Origin: Megalobrama amblycephala | Taxonomy: Eukaryota; Chordata; Actinopteri; Cypriniformes; Xenocyprididae | Reading direction: 5' to 3' | DNA length: 64,000 bases | Assembly (NCBI RefSeq): GCF_018812025.1 | Contig: NC_063066.1 | Coordinates: 7,001,882-7,065,881, forward strand | Part shown: piece by piece, positions 37,454 to 47,986 of the stretch | Layout of the letters: the number at the start of each line of letters is the position of its first letter | How positions within the stretch are numbered: the stretch's first letter is position 1 | Notes under the pieces: model-generated | Told to the model about the DNA's origin: nothing | The model's input: the letters and a program-made list of their open reading frames with translations, nothing else | The model's database searches: none | Program-made: the position numbers and the translations under genes

Positions 37454-38105
37454 AGGGGTCCTTGATTATGATTTAACTTTTTTAACTTTAGTTAGTGTGT
37501 AATGTTGCTGTTTGAGCATAAACAACATCTGCAAAGTTACAACTCTTTAGAGAAGAGGAAGAGTTGTTGTAGTAGAGTGTTGTTGTCATGCTGTCATTTT
37601 ACACCGGACTGCTTCACAAACGAGGGTCAATTCAATGCTGGATTTGCACAAAAGATTAACATGACGGCACATGCTAGTCGATGAGTTGGATCAACTCCAC
37701 AGCAACTACATAAATTTATCCACTAACCATTCAGAAACGTCCAGTTGCATTCTAAATGTTGTAACTTCTTCCTGAGTCCGGTTTGAACAATGTAAGGCTG
37801 AACACTGTTAAGACAATCCTCATTTTGGCTGCGTGAGATTCTCCAGCTTTGTTGTTGTTGAGCAACCGAAGCACAAGCTGTTAAAGCTCCGCCCTCTTTT
37901 GTAAAGCGGGTCTGGAGCAGCAGCTCGTTTGCATTTAAAGGGACACACACAAAAATGGTGTGTTTTTGTTCACACCCAAATAGGGGCAAATTTGACAAGC
38001 TATAATAAATGATCTGTGGGGTATTTTGAGCTGAAACTTCACAGACAAATTCTGGGGACACCAGAGACCTTTATTACACCTTGTGAAAAGGGGCATCGGT
38101 CCCCT
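37454..38105. mobile_element. TTAA-type element, family D, copy 2
   Basis: TTAA at 37450-37453 and 38106-38109. Begins AGGGGTCCTTGATTATG and ends 'gggcatcggtcccct', both as in the copy at 21205-21766. The 112-residue minus-strand frame (37723-38061) lies wholly in the element. Confidence 0.87.
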
Positions 38106-38109
38106 TTAA

Positions 38110-40643
38110 GAACAGTTCGGTTAACTCATGCCAATGGTTTCAGGTGACTAAGTTTGAGTATTTGCCTCAATTCTGTTTCACAGTCTCCACAAGTTTTTTG
38201 ACCAGTCATTCACACTCAAAATATGTGTGTAGGGAGGCAGAGAGAGAGATTTTGTAACCATAATTGTTCAAAAGTGTACAAAAAAAACTTACTATTGATC
38301 GGCACCTCTGCAAATTGGCGTTTCCTTTTTTTACAGGATCAAAATTCTCCCACACTGGCGCCCATCACTGTAACCTCAGCCAATGAAATTGGTTGCAGGG
38401 CGGGATTTCCGCTGAACTGGTTTTGGTCTCTCTCGCGCTCTCTACACACTACGGCATCGTCTTTTTTATGTTTTATGAAGGATGGCAACTAACATTAAGG
38501 TGTAATGCCGCCACCTGCCATGTCAATTAGATAGCCACTGGATTATTTACAATATTATCACATGTGATGTCACACCGGCGCAAATTTTCATTTATTAATT
38601 TTTTTGCAGAACCCTCCTGCTATCCAACAAGGTGACTTTTACATAAGGACAGAAGTTCTTATTACCATAATATCTGCAAGTTATTTATTTATTTGTTTTC
38701 CAGCAATGACTTCATCCAGTTTCCCACTGGTCCACTGCTGCTTTAATCACATGCTCTTCTTGGCTTGCCGTCATAAGTGCCTGTCGAGTTAAAGGTTTAG
38801 TACAAAATCTCAGGATGTCTGCTGACTTCAAGAGCTTTTGGCTCTTCACAGAAGCTGTCAGATATTTTTAAGCAGCAGTCAGGGGCTTCAGTTTCCTTGT
38901 CAGAAATGGCAGTAGCTTGCTGCTCCAGTAGAGCCATGTGTCTAGAAGATTCTGACATGCTCAATAGCCATTTAAGAGGATGGAGCTGAAGCCTAATGTG
39001 AGAATGATAGCATGGAGATAGACGGTGTTGCTGTTAGATCAGAAGGTGCTGGGAAATGTGATAGACTAAGGCAATGTGATCATAGCCTTTTACGTGTGCT
39101 CGGTGTCCTGCATTGATTTGTATGTGACATCAGAGATGGAAATCATTAAAAGCCACCCAGCGGTTTGGTGCAATCAATATAAATTCACATGGCTGCACAC
39201 AGGCTCAAGGAGGAGAGATGTGAATAAAAATGAAAGCTCAAACAATAGTAATACTATATGAATGAATAAGAGAATGAATAAAATTATTAAACATATCAAT
39301 TTATTGTTTATTTTATTAATTGTTTATTTTTTAATAATAATAACATTATTATGTATTTACTTGCTTATGATTTATTATGTATTTATTATATAATAATACT
39401 AGTTATTATTATTGATTTTTTTTTTTTTTTTATATAATTGCTTAGACAACCCAACAGTAGTATAGTTTCTTCATAATTTCCTTGTTTGTATGACTGTAGG
39501 CCTGTATGTTAACCAAACAGGCAATGTATCATCATACTGTATAAAGTACAGTTCATTAGCTGAAAATACAAACACATTTTAGCATGCAGGCTGGAGGCGC
39601 AGGTGCCCGTGCTCAGTGATGTGCTGTGCTGATTTGGGCCCATTCATATTCATCAAAGCAGAAACATTGTAATCTGCTAAAGCCCCTCCATTAAAACAGA
39701 AGCGATGTGGCTCGAATGTATGATTTAAAATAAAAGTGCAGGAAGGGTTTTACTTCAGGGGGTTTAGCTTTAAACTGTTTTAAGTGAAGTGATGCATCAT
39801 ATTGGGTCTTAATCGATGGACAGAGGAGATGTTGCTTGATGACATTGATTTGCTTTGCTGAAGCCTAGCAGGTGTGTGTGTGTGTGTGTGTGTGTGCATG
39901 TGTGAGTTGCTGTGCTATTTACTGTTCCAGACCATATGTGTGTGAATAGAAATGAATGATATGTCAAGTCATGTATGCCTGTTTAATCCTCATCTGTCAC
40001 AATGACAATGCAGCTTGAAGGCATTCCTTGATCATGTTTTGACATTTATGTTCTCTTAGTTTGAACTTGCTACCACTATTGAGCCAAAGATAATGTTTTG
40101 TTGTTAACAAATGAATGTATGTTTGCTATCATTAACCAAACTGCTTGCTAGTGATTTTCCGCTCAAAAATCAATCTTTCACTCACATAAATAAAAATAAA
40201 CAGTGATTGGTTTCCAAAATAATCTTTCAGTGAACAGTTCAGCTAAAAGAACCATTTTAATAATCTATAGAACCTTTTTTCACTTTAATAAAACCTTTTG
40301 TCCAATGGAAAGTTTCAATGGATGTTAAAGGTTTTTCCTGGAACCACAAATGCTAATTTGTGGTTATTTTTAAGCCTTAGTAATCATAACCATTAGGTCA
40401 TTATAGTCTGATTTTTTTATTATTATTATTTGTTTTTTAGGCATGTAAATTTAGCTTAGCTCAGTGTCCAATTTCAAAGCACTTTATTAGCATAATTTGT
40501 ATGCAGCATCAGTACACAACAAAAACAGTGAGAAAAAAAAGAAAAAGACTATAATGAGTTTTAGTTTTTTTGTTTGTTTTTTTCCAGCATATTTAATTTG
40601 AGTCACCTTTATGGCTGCCAGTTTTAGCAATTTCCTGATTTAA
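38110..40643. other. Non-coding DNA with a TG microsatellite
   Basis: (GT)n at 39872-39896. 39590-39830 is unique-looking and of balanced composition, a possible conserved element. 38330-38600 may be an unidentified repeat. No gene. Confidence 0.4.
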
Positions 40644-40903
40644 AGGGATAGTTCACCCAAAAATATAAATTCTGTCATTATAGGAAGAATGTTTGTAACC
40701 AAACAGATCTCACCCCCCATTGACTACCCTAGTATTTTTTTTTTCTCTGCTTTGGTAGTCAATGGGGGGCGAGATCTGCTTGGTTACAAACATTCTTCCA
40801 AATATCTTCATTTGTGTACAAAAAAAAAAAAATGTAGACGTTTGAAACAACTTGAGAGGGAGTAAATGATGACAGAATTTTCATTTTTGAGTGAACTGTC
40901 CCT
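40644..40903. mobile_element. TTAA-type hairpin element just upstream of the mid2 coding exon
   Basis: TTAA at 40640-40643 and 40904-40907. Ends AGGGATAGTTCACCC and its complement ('gagtgaactgtccct'). The centre is a 46-bp-stem hairpin at 40683-40799. It ends 181 bases before the ATG. Confidence 0.88.
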
Positions 40904-41002
40904 TTAAACTATTTAAACACAAGTCACTGACTGCGTGTACCTTTTTGTTTTTGAGCGGAATTTCTCTTTGTGCTGCTTTTGCCATACTAAAATTGCTTGC
41001 CA

Positions 41003-41084
41003 CTAACCCGTAGCTATCCGCCGCACAGGTGACTGACCAGCTTCTGTGGGATTTGATGTCACCTTTAGATCGGTTCAATTGAAG
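41003..41084 (+). other. mid2: 5'-UTR end of the mid2 coding exon: branch point and two candidate splice acceptors
   Basis: Two AG acceptors lie before the ATG. One is at 41027-41028 (cgcacag|gtgac), 22 bases after a CTAAC branch-point-like motif at 41003-41007 but with a weak pyrimidine tract. The other is at 41067-41068 (cacctttag|atcgg), closer to consensus. With the first, the mature leader would contain an in-frame TGA at 41034-41036, which fixes the ATG at 41085 as the start. Which acceptor is used cannot be decided from the sequence. Confidence 0.5.
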
Positions 41085-41777
41085 ATGGAAACACTGGAGT
41101 CCGAGCTGACGTGTCCAATCTGCCTGGAATTGTTTGAGGACCCTCTCCTGCTGCCCTGCGCCCACAGCCTGTGCTTCAACTGCGCCCACCGCATCCTGGT
41201 CTCGCACTGCTCCAGCACCAAGCCTCTCGAGTCCATCTCCGCCTTCCAGTGCCCCACCTGCCGCTACGTCATCACGCTCAATCAGCGCGGCCTGGAGGGC
41301 CTGAAGCGAAATGTGACGCTGCAGAACATCATCGACCGATTCCAGAAGGCCTCCGTCAGTGGGCCCAACTCCCCCAACGAGAGTCGTCGGCCGCGGCCCT
41401 ACAGCGCCACGCTCGGCGGGAGCGCGAGGGGCAGCCCCGCCAGTAGCGCCATGTCCCTAGAGCGCGTTGGCTGCCAGTTCTGCGATCAAGAGCCCCCGCG
41501 GGAGGCGGTCAAGACGTGCGTGACGTGCGAGGTGTCGTACTGCGACCGCTGCCTGCGGGCCACGCACCCCAATAAGAAGCCCTTCACCAGCCATCGTCTG
41601 GTGGAGCCGGTGGCGGACGCTCAGCTGCGTGGGCTGGCCTGCTTGGAGCATGAGAACGAGAAGGTGAACATGTACTGCGTGGTGGACGACCAGCTGATCT
41701 GCGCTCTCTGCAAGCTGGTGGGACGGCATCGCGAGCATCAGGTCACCTCGCTCAGTGATCGCTTCGACAAGCTTAAG
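41085..41777 (+). CDS. mid2: Midline-family RING/B-box E3 ubiquitin ligase, first coding exon (partial gene)
   Basis: Seen: 231 codons starting [20 protein letters not shown] and ending DRFDKLK, directly followed by a gtgagt donor in phase 0. Domains in order: a C3HC4 RING (Cys10, 13, 25, His27, Cys30, 33, 56, 59); a linker with the conserved SGPNSP motif (Ser96); B-box 1 (about residues 128-175, with Cys130/133, Cys145/148, Cys153/156, His161, His170); and B-box 2 (about 186-220, with Cys186, His189, Cys198, Cys206/209, His215/218). Known of the family: MID1/MID2 are microtubule-associated ubiquitin ligases that bind the PP2A regulator alpha4 through the B-boxes. Their coiled coil, COS box, FN3 and PRY-SPRY domains come from later exons, which are absent here. 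Paralog choice: [24 protein letters not shown] and [10 protein letters not shown] resemble MID2 more than MID1 as I remember them, so mid2 is likely and mid1 is not excluded. Start: this ATG has A at -3 and G at +4. The same frame is open upstream only to a TGA at 41034-41036. The exon is much more GC- and CpG-rich than its surroundings. The linker before B-box 1 is about 11 residues longer than in mammalian MID2. Confidence 0.95.
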
Positions 41778-41783
41778 GTGAGT
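41778..41783 (+). other. mid2: Splice donor of the mid2 first coding exon
   Basis: AAG|GTGAGT is a full consensus 5' splice site placed exactly where homology to the Midline family stops. If unspliced, the frame continues only as VSPELDS and stops at 41799-41801. Confidence 0.9.
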
Positions 41784-41865
41784 CCTGAACTTGATTCTTA
41801 AGGCAAGACACCGCAGGTGTGTATGGTAGAAAATGTAACTAATAGAAATCAATTTACTGATTATA

Positions 41866-42839
41866 CAGAGCCTGGGAAGTCACCTGTAGGAGAAAATAAT
41901 AAGACCCACAAGTCCATGGCCACAGTTTTGCAATTCGCCCCCTCAGTTTATAAACCACATGTTCAGATTTGTAAACCGTACCTTTGGTTTTATCAATCTG
42001 TACCCACAAATTCATCCGTGCTCATGCATTCGCAGTCAATTAATGATTAAGAAACTGAGGGAACAATTTAAAGGATTAGTTCACTTTAAAATGAAAATTA
42101 CCCCAAGATTTACTCACCCTCAAGCCATCCAGGAGTATATGACTTTCTCTTTCTGATTAACATAATCAGAGTTATATTAATGAATATCCTGACGCATCCG
42201 AGCTTTATAATAGCAGTGAATGGGAAACGAATAGAAAAGCTCAAGAAAGTGCATCCATCCAAAGCAAAACTTACTCCACATGGCTTTGTGTAAGAATATC
42301 TTACACTATCCATATTTAACAGGTTCTAAAGTAAAATATCTAGCTTCCGCCAGACCGTCTTCCGTATTCAACTCAGGAAGAAAGTGTGACTGACGTTTTT
42401 CGTAAGTTGAATACGGAAGGTGTAGGACGTAGCTTAAGCGTTTTGAACCGCGAGAGTATTACACTTTCTTTGTAAGTTGAATCCGGAATGCAGTCTTGCG
42501 GAAGCTAGATATTTTACTTTATGATATTGGATAAACACATCGCTTCGCTTCAGAAGGCCTTTATTAACCCCTTTCTTGAGCTTCATACTCGTTGGTCCCG
42601 TTCACTGCCATTATAAAGCTTGGATGCATCAGGATATTTATTAATATAAGTCAGATTGTGTTCTTCAGAAAGAAGAAAGTCATATACCCATATGAGCTTG
42701 GGGTAACTATCATTTTAAAGTGAACTAATCCTTTAAGAATCTGTAAGTCCAGTTTATAAAATAAGAGGACGAATTGCAAAACCGCATCTTGTTTTTTGTT
42801 TTTTTGTTTTTTCTCCTACTGGTGACTTTCTGGGCTCTG
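41866..42839. mobile_element. hAT-like foldback element just inside the mid2 intron, carrying a nested TTAA-type element
   Basis: The ends CAGAGCCTGGGAAGTCACC and GGTGACTTTCTGGGCTCTG are inverted, with a second matching block ('gttttgcaattcg'). TGATTA lies beside both ends, possibly a shifted 8-bp duplication. It starts 88 bases after the exon. Confidence 0.78.
42072..42732. mobile_element. TTAA-type foldback element, family F, nested in the hAT-like element
   Basis: TTAA at 42068-42071 and 42733-42736. AGGATTAGTTCACTTTAAA at the left, 'tttaaagtgaactaatcct' at the right. The inverted halves share 'gcttccgccagaccgtctt'-like blocks. Half of a second copy is at 61580-62060. Confidence 0.88.
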
Positions 42840-45109
42840 TATGATTACGTTAAGGATTGCAAATGCTATGTTATGGTTAAATATGCAAATGAGGCATTAC
42901 CTAATTAAAAATTCAATAATTTGCATACATTTCCAAAACGGAAATCTGAACATGGATAAAGCCAGGTTTCATTATTTCATTTTGTTGACATATATTAGAG
43001 TCAGGTTTTTAAAGAGGACATTTTCGATATCTCTTTTTATCACACCATAAATCAGAAAATACTGTCATAAAATCTGACAAATTATATATGAACAAACTCA
43101 TCTGTAAAAACATTCAGATTATAGAAATAAAACCTACATTTGGTGTATGTAAGTGCTACTAAAGTGGAGATTTCTGGCTCAGTGGAGGGGAAAAAGTCAT
43201 TTTGAGAATATTTGTGTTGTAATTATTATCTACAGACGCAAGTAGATAAAGTGCAATGAAATAAACACTTTAAAGTGTATTTTGAATGAAAAAACATGTT
43301 ATGAAAAAAGCCTAAAATCTCAAAATCGACTAGTGCATGATGTTTTTTTCCTGAAGTGCCTTGCCTTAAACAGCTGTTTCTATAATGAAGTGCTAATAAC
43401 TGTGAAGACTCATCTAAATGAGCAATAGAAAGGGTTCTTGTTGACTGATTTTAAGTGAAAAAGTTCTTTTGTAAAATCGTTGTTGTCCTGCATCATGTAT
43501 TGTAACCATTTATGCAAAGTTGTTTTGTTTTTCTCTTTAGTAAGCTAATTTCATTTCATTAGCATCAACCTTACTCATTCTATGCAATATTTGTCGGCCT
43601 TCATAGTGGAGTGCTTCATGCATAGTAGCAGCCAGAACTGCCCAGCTGTTCCTTTGAGCAGAACTCATTATCATATTAGATGAGTCTGCAGTCCCTAAAG
43701 CCATTCTCTGTTCGGCACTGAAACGCAATGCTGACTTACTACAAAGAGCCTGATTGCTGAATCAGGGCTAAAATACAGAAGCTCACACATAGCACAGAGC
43801 AACCTGTGAATACAGTCGCGCCCATCAGTAAAATCACGCGCAGCTGCAGAAGGCCAGAATTACATCCGTGGCTTGTTTTTTCAATGCCGTCATAACTCCA
43901 GAGCAGTTCTTTATAGGTTTCCTCCAGATCCGCCTCCCATTACCTCGATTATCCCTGCGAGAGTCGAGTTACAAGAGAAGAGCAGGTTAAGGTCGCTAGC
44001 GCTGTGTGCTTGTGAGTTCTCATGGGGTGGATTTGTTAATATGAGCCCAAATAGAGGCCATTACACCACTCCCATGAATAGGCCACCATTGACTTCTGCA
44101 TCAGCATTATAATAACAGGCGTAGAGGGCACATGTGATCTCCCTGTGATCTAGTATCCCAGTTGACCTCTTTGTTCACACCAGCTCACACAAAGGAAATT
44201 CCGATCATTGACCCATGCTCGCCCGATCTGGTTTTTGAAGAAAACGATGCAGCTCTGCTGAAACTGCCTCGATTGTGCTAGATGAACTTCATTGTGTGTT
44301 GCTGAAAGTCGATACCTGAGAGAGTTGCTTCTGTTTTGTCCCAAGTTCTTCTTGCAGGGAAACAGAAAAGAGGCTGGTAGTATGCGAAGGTTACAGCATC
44401 CAGATCGACATTTAATTTCCTCTAGGAATCCCGGCGGACTGAGAGGATTACCTCAGTTTTGAATTACTCACTGGAATGTTGTCTCCATAATTACCTCTTG
44501 TGCTGTTGGTTAATACATTCCACCCGGTACCTGTAACAGTCTTGACTTGTTTTGTTTTGTTTTAAAAAAGTTGTGCTATGTGTAAAATAAGATGCCAGGT
44601 CTAAAATGCACTTTAATGCAATTTTAATGCAAAACGTCCGGATTGGGGATTGTATCTACATTGCAGAGGCTTATTTGAATGTTCCCCTGCTGAAGCTTTG
44701 AACCTGTCTAACTTTGAACTTCCAATCCACAACCTGAGAATAGAGAGAGAGAGCAAAGACGCCGTCAGGGCTCAGGGATTCAAACTTTTAATCTTCTTCC
44801 GGCTCAAGTAAAATGAGAAATCCTTGTTTGTACGTAAGCTTCACGGTGGATGATGATGATTCAAACAGTTCCACGCGTTTAAATGAGCTCTGCCGTTTCC
44901 TAGTCGACATTCGCAGAATTGCATATTACAGTTATTGTGAAGCCAAAACTGCAGACTCTCCTGCAGTAAACTCAGGGTGAGGTATAGGTTTGCACATGCT
45001 CATGTTCTGAAAAAACAAGAATTTGTCTGAGTAAATTTTCTGTTCAATTTTTTTTTTCTTTTTGCTAAAATAATAAGTGGTTTTGGGATGTATTTTATGC
45101 ATTTTGAAG
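42840..45109. other. Intronic DNA with possible conserved non-coding islands
   Basis: 43540-43760 and 44130-44530 are unique-looking, of balanced composition and free of recognised repeats. No exon signature is seen. The rest is AT-rich. Confidence 0.4.
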
Positions 45110-45800
45110 TTATTGTTGTGAAATGCAACACTTTGAGCGCTGTTGAGCAGATCCGTAAACAACTTTGATTGGCCATTGTGTGCACGCTCATCAGATATGT
45201 AAAAATTTGTTGTAAAGAGACATCAATGACGCTCTTCACCGAGCGCTTACACAGATGCACACAGGAATTTAGTATTCGAAAATTTCAGTATTCGGTACCA
45301 ATACCATCAGAATTTAGCAGTTCTCTGTACCAATTTCAGCACCAGAGCAAAAACTTTTAAATTCAGTACTTTAGAAAATCTCATCCATTGGTAATCACTG
45401 TCAGTCATTGCAGTTTCTGATTCAATTGCGCAATTAAATATGGTTGTCAATCCAGAAATATTGCAGCGTACTTAGCAACATGAAAAACTAAACTCTTGTG
45501 AAAACTCCCATCATAATAAAAAGCTGTGGCTTGTGTTGAACAAAACAAAACCTTGTGCATTTTCAGCGGTGTTAAGCGGATTCTGAGTAACCTACTGACT
45601 AGCACCTCTGATAGGTCATCGCGTTCCCGAGCTCAACAGGTATGATTGTGATGGGCTACAGTGCTGAACGCTTGTAAAAACACACTGTAAATAGAAACCT
45701 TTGATGCTCAGAAAGCCCTCAAACAAACACAAACAAGAGCATCTTTCACCAGGTGCTGAATATACCCGGTAGTATGTACTACCCGTACTGCAGAAATGCA
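45110..45800. mobile_element. Diverged copy of the palindromic element at 57545-57960
   Basis: 'acatcaatgacgctcttca' and 'gagcgcttacacagatgca' are shared with 57690-57735. Further related blocks are at 45590-45690. 'attcggtaccaatacca' near 45290 resembles another element end. Boundaries are not resolved. Confidence 0.55.
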
Positions 45801-45818
45801 TTCTGTCAACTTATTTAT

Positions 45819-45841
45819 TTAGTTAGTTAGTTAGTTAGTTA
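45819..45841. repeat. (TTAG)n microsatellite
   Basis: About five TTAG units. It is not the telomeric TTAGGG. Confidence 0.85.
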
Positions 45842-46003
45842 ATACCAGCTGCTACTGGTAGTATTTGACAACCCTAGTTGCTTCCATCTAAGAAGAACCA
45901 TTATACATAAAAAATTATACTTTTTTCTCCATTTTCCCCATATGTGAAGTGTAGTTCAGGAATGGCTAATTTTGCATCTAGTAAGCAAAATACATAAATT
46001 TAA

Positions 46004-46552
46004 ACACACTACTCTTCAATATATTTTTTAAAAAGAAATGGTTACTTTTATTTATTCAGATGTGTTCAACTGATCAAACGTGAAAGTAAAGACTTTTGTG
46101 TTGTTTGAAAGAAAAATCTATTTAAAGTAAATTATTTTAAGCACTCTGTTCTTCAAAAAATCAAAAAAAAAAAAAAAAATCCACAAAAATATCAAGCAGT
46201 TTCCACAAAAATATTAAGCAACAAAACTGTTCAATATTGATAATTATAAGAAATGTTTATTGAAAACCAAATCATCATATTAGAATGATTTCTGAAGGAC
46301 AATGTGACACTGAAGACTGGAGTAATGATATTGAAATGATGATTCAGCTTTGGATCACAGGGATAAATTACATTTTAAAATATTTTCAAATAGAAAACAG
46401 TTATTTAAAATTAGAAAAATATTTCACAGTATTCCTGTTTTTACTGATTTTTTTACTGTATATAAATGCAGCCTTGGGCAGCATAAGAGACTTCTTTTAA
46501 AAACATAAAAAAAACAAAAAACTTTTAACTAAACTTTTGACTGGTAGTGTAT
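46004..46552. mobile_element. Family A element, diverged full-length copy
   Basis: From 'cacactactcttcaat' to 'acttttgactggtagtgta', with the core 'tgtgacactgaagactgga' at 46302-46320. It is non-coding. Confidence 0.78.
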
Positions 46553-47568
46553 AAAAAATATGTTTGATAATTGGGTTTTCAGTGTTGATCCTCTTATGCA
46601 TTGTTCCAGGCAGCTAATTGATTGAAGAGCAGGTACTTCAACTTTGTGTGCTATACTTCAAGGAGCTAATGAGCTGCCATTCTTTTATAACCTCATCAAC
46701 ACCTCTTCGCACGCTCTCCACTTCTAAACAGCAGCAGAAACGAGCCAAGACAAATATTATGTTTAGGCGTGTGCTGTCCGCTGCACTCAGCATGCGTCTT
46801 CCATCCTCCTATTGATCTCACCCGTCTCCTGCGTTTGAACGTGACTTACATGAGTAACATTGGACGGTGAGGCCTTCAAAGCATGACAGCAGTCTCACAA
46901 ACACTCAGGGATTAGGTTTTACAGAGCCAAAACACAAAATATGAAAAAAAAGTGGCGATTAAAGGCTTAATTTCTATTTCGGAAAAGTTGCAAGTCGCAG
47001 CAGTCAGCTTTGATTAAAGTTCCACCCGGTTTGGCGTTTGGGCCTCTTACTCTAAGCTCCTTAGGGAAGCCGTCTATCTTCTCACAGATATATGAGCCCA
47101 GCTCAGCAGACACCAACTCGCCAAATTCTGCTGCATTCAGTGAGCCATCAGTAGGCCGCTGGGGTCATTTTCAAAATGCTCCTAACAGACAGTTTTAAAA
47201 GCCAAAAGAGCAAGTCAGCTGAAACGATGATCGATATGAACTGGGCTTTCCTTCCACCTCAGCCTCAGCCAGATTTTCCTACTGCAGCCACATTGGCCTG
47301 GTTTTGCCTGTCCTTTAGCCCAAGGTGTTCAGAGGAGATAATGCAGGAGGCAATATGCCATGCTTATGAATCTAAGCACTATGGAAGTACTCCTCATTGA
47401 GGGTAATGAAAGGTACAGATTTTGTGTGCACTTACAGCTGTGCTCTGACTTACACTCCTATTCAGAGGACAGATTGTGACCCTCAGTATCAACTATGTCG
47501 TAATAGTCAGTGTTAGGCAACCTATTTGAAGTGAAAAAATAAGTAAGTAAAGAAATTAAATGTTATAT
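46553..47568. other. Intronic unique-looking DNA
   Basis: 46860-47400 is of balanced composition with no recognised repeat. The short frames there are not convincing as exons. Confidence 0.4.
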
Positions 47569-47972
47569 GTGACCCTTGACCACAAAACCAGTCACAAGTA
47601 GCATGGGTATATTTGTAGCAATAGCCAACAATACATTGTATGGGTCAAAATTAGCAATTTTTCTTTTATGCCAGAAATCATTGGGATATTAAGTAAAGAT
47701 CAAGTTCCATGAAGATATTTTGTAAATTTCCAACCATAATTATTTTTGTGAGTGGATATGCATTACTAAGGACTTCATTTGGACAACTTTAAAAGTGATT
47801 TACTCAATATTTTGATTTTTTTGCACCCTCAGATTCCAGATTTTCAAATAGCTGTATCTCGGCCAAATATTTTCCTATCCTAACAAACCATACATCAATG
47901 GAAAGCTTATTTATTCAGCTTTTTCAGAGGAAAAAATTGACCCTTATGACTCGTTTTGTTTTCAGGGTAACA
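47569..47972. mobile_element. Dispersed cyprinid element, TGTGACCCTTGACCACAAAA to AGGGTAACA
   Basis: Imperfect inverted ends. Internal blocks such as 'tggaaagcttatttattca' and 'gctgtatctcggccaaata' are familiar from cyprinid genomes. No coding frame. The family name is uncertain. Confidence 0.72.
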
Positions 47973-47986
47973 TATATGTATATATA

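Noticed and set aside
37723..38061. 112-codon minus-strand frame
   Set aside because: It lies entirely inside a non-coding family D element, and a similar partial frame recurs at 59136-59318 in another copy, so it travels with the repeat.
41046..41084. Extra 13 residues upstream of the mid2 ATG
   Set aside because: That frame begins at GTG, preceded by TGA at 41034; family proteins start at METLE, and the ATG has a good Kozak context.
41457..41852. 131-codon antisense frame over the mid2 exon
   Set aside because: It is the shadow of a GC-rich coding exon; the sense strand has clear zinc-binding motifs and the antisense frame has no recognisable domain.
45819..45841. Possible interstitial telomere repeat
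   Set aside because: The unit is TTAG, not TTAGGG, and only about five copies.
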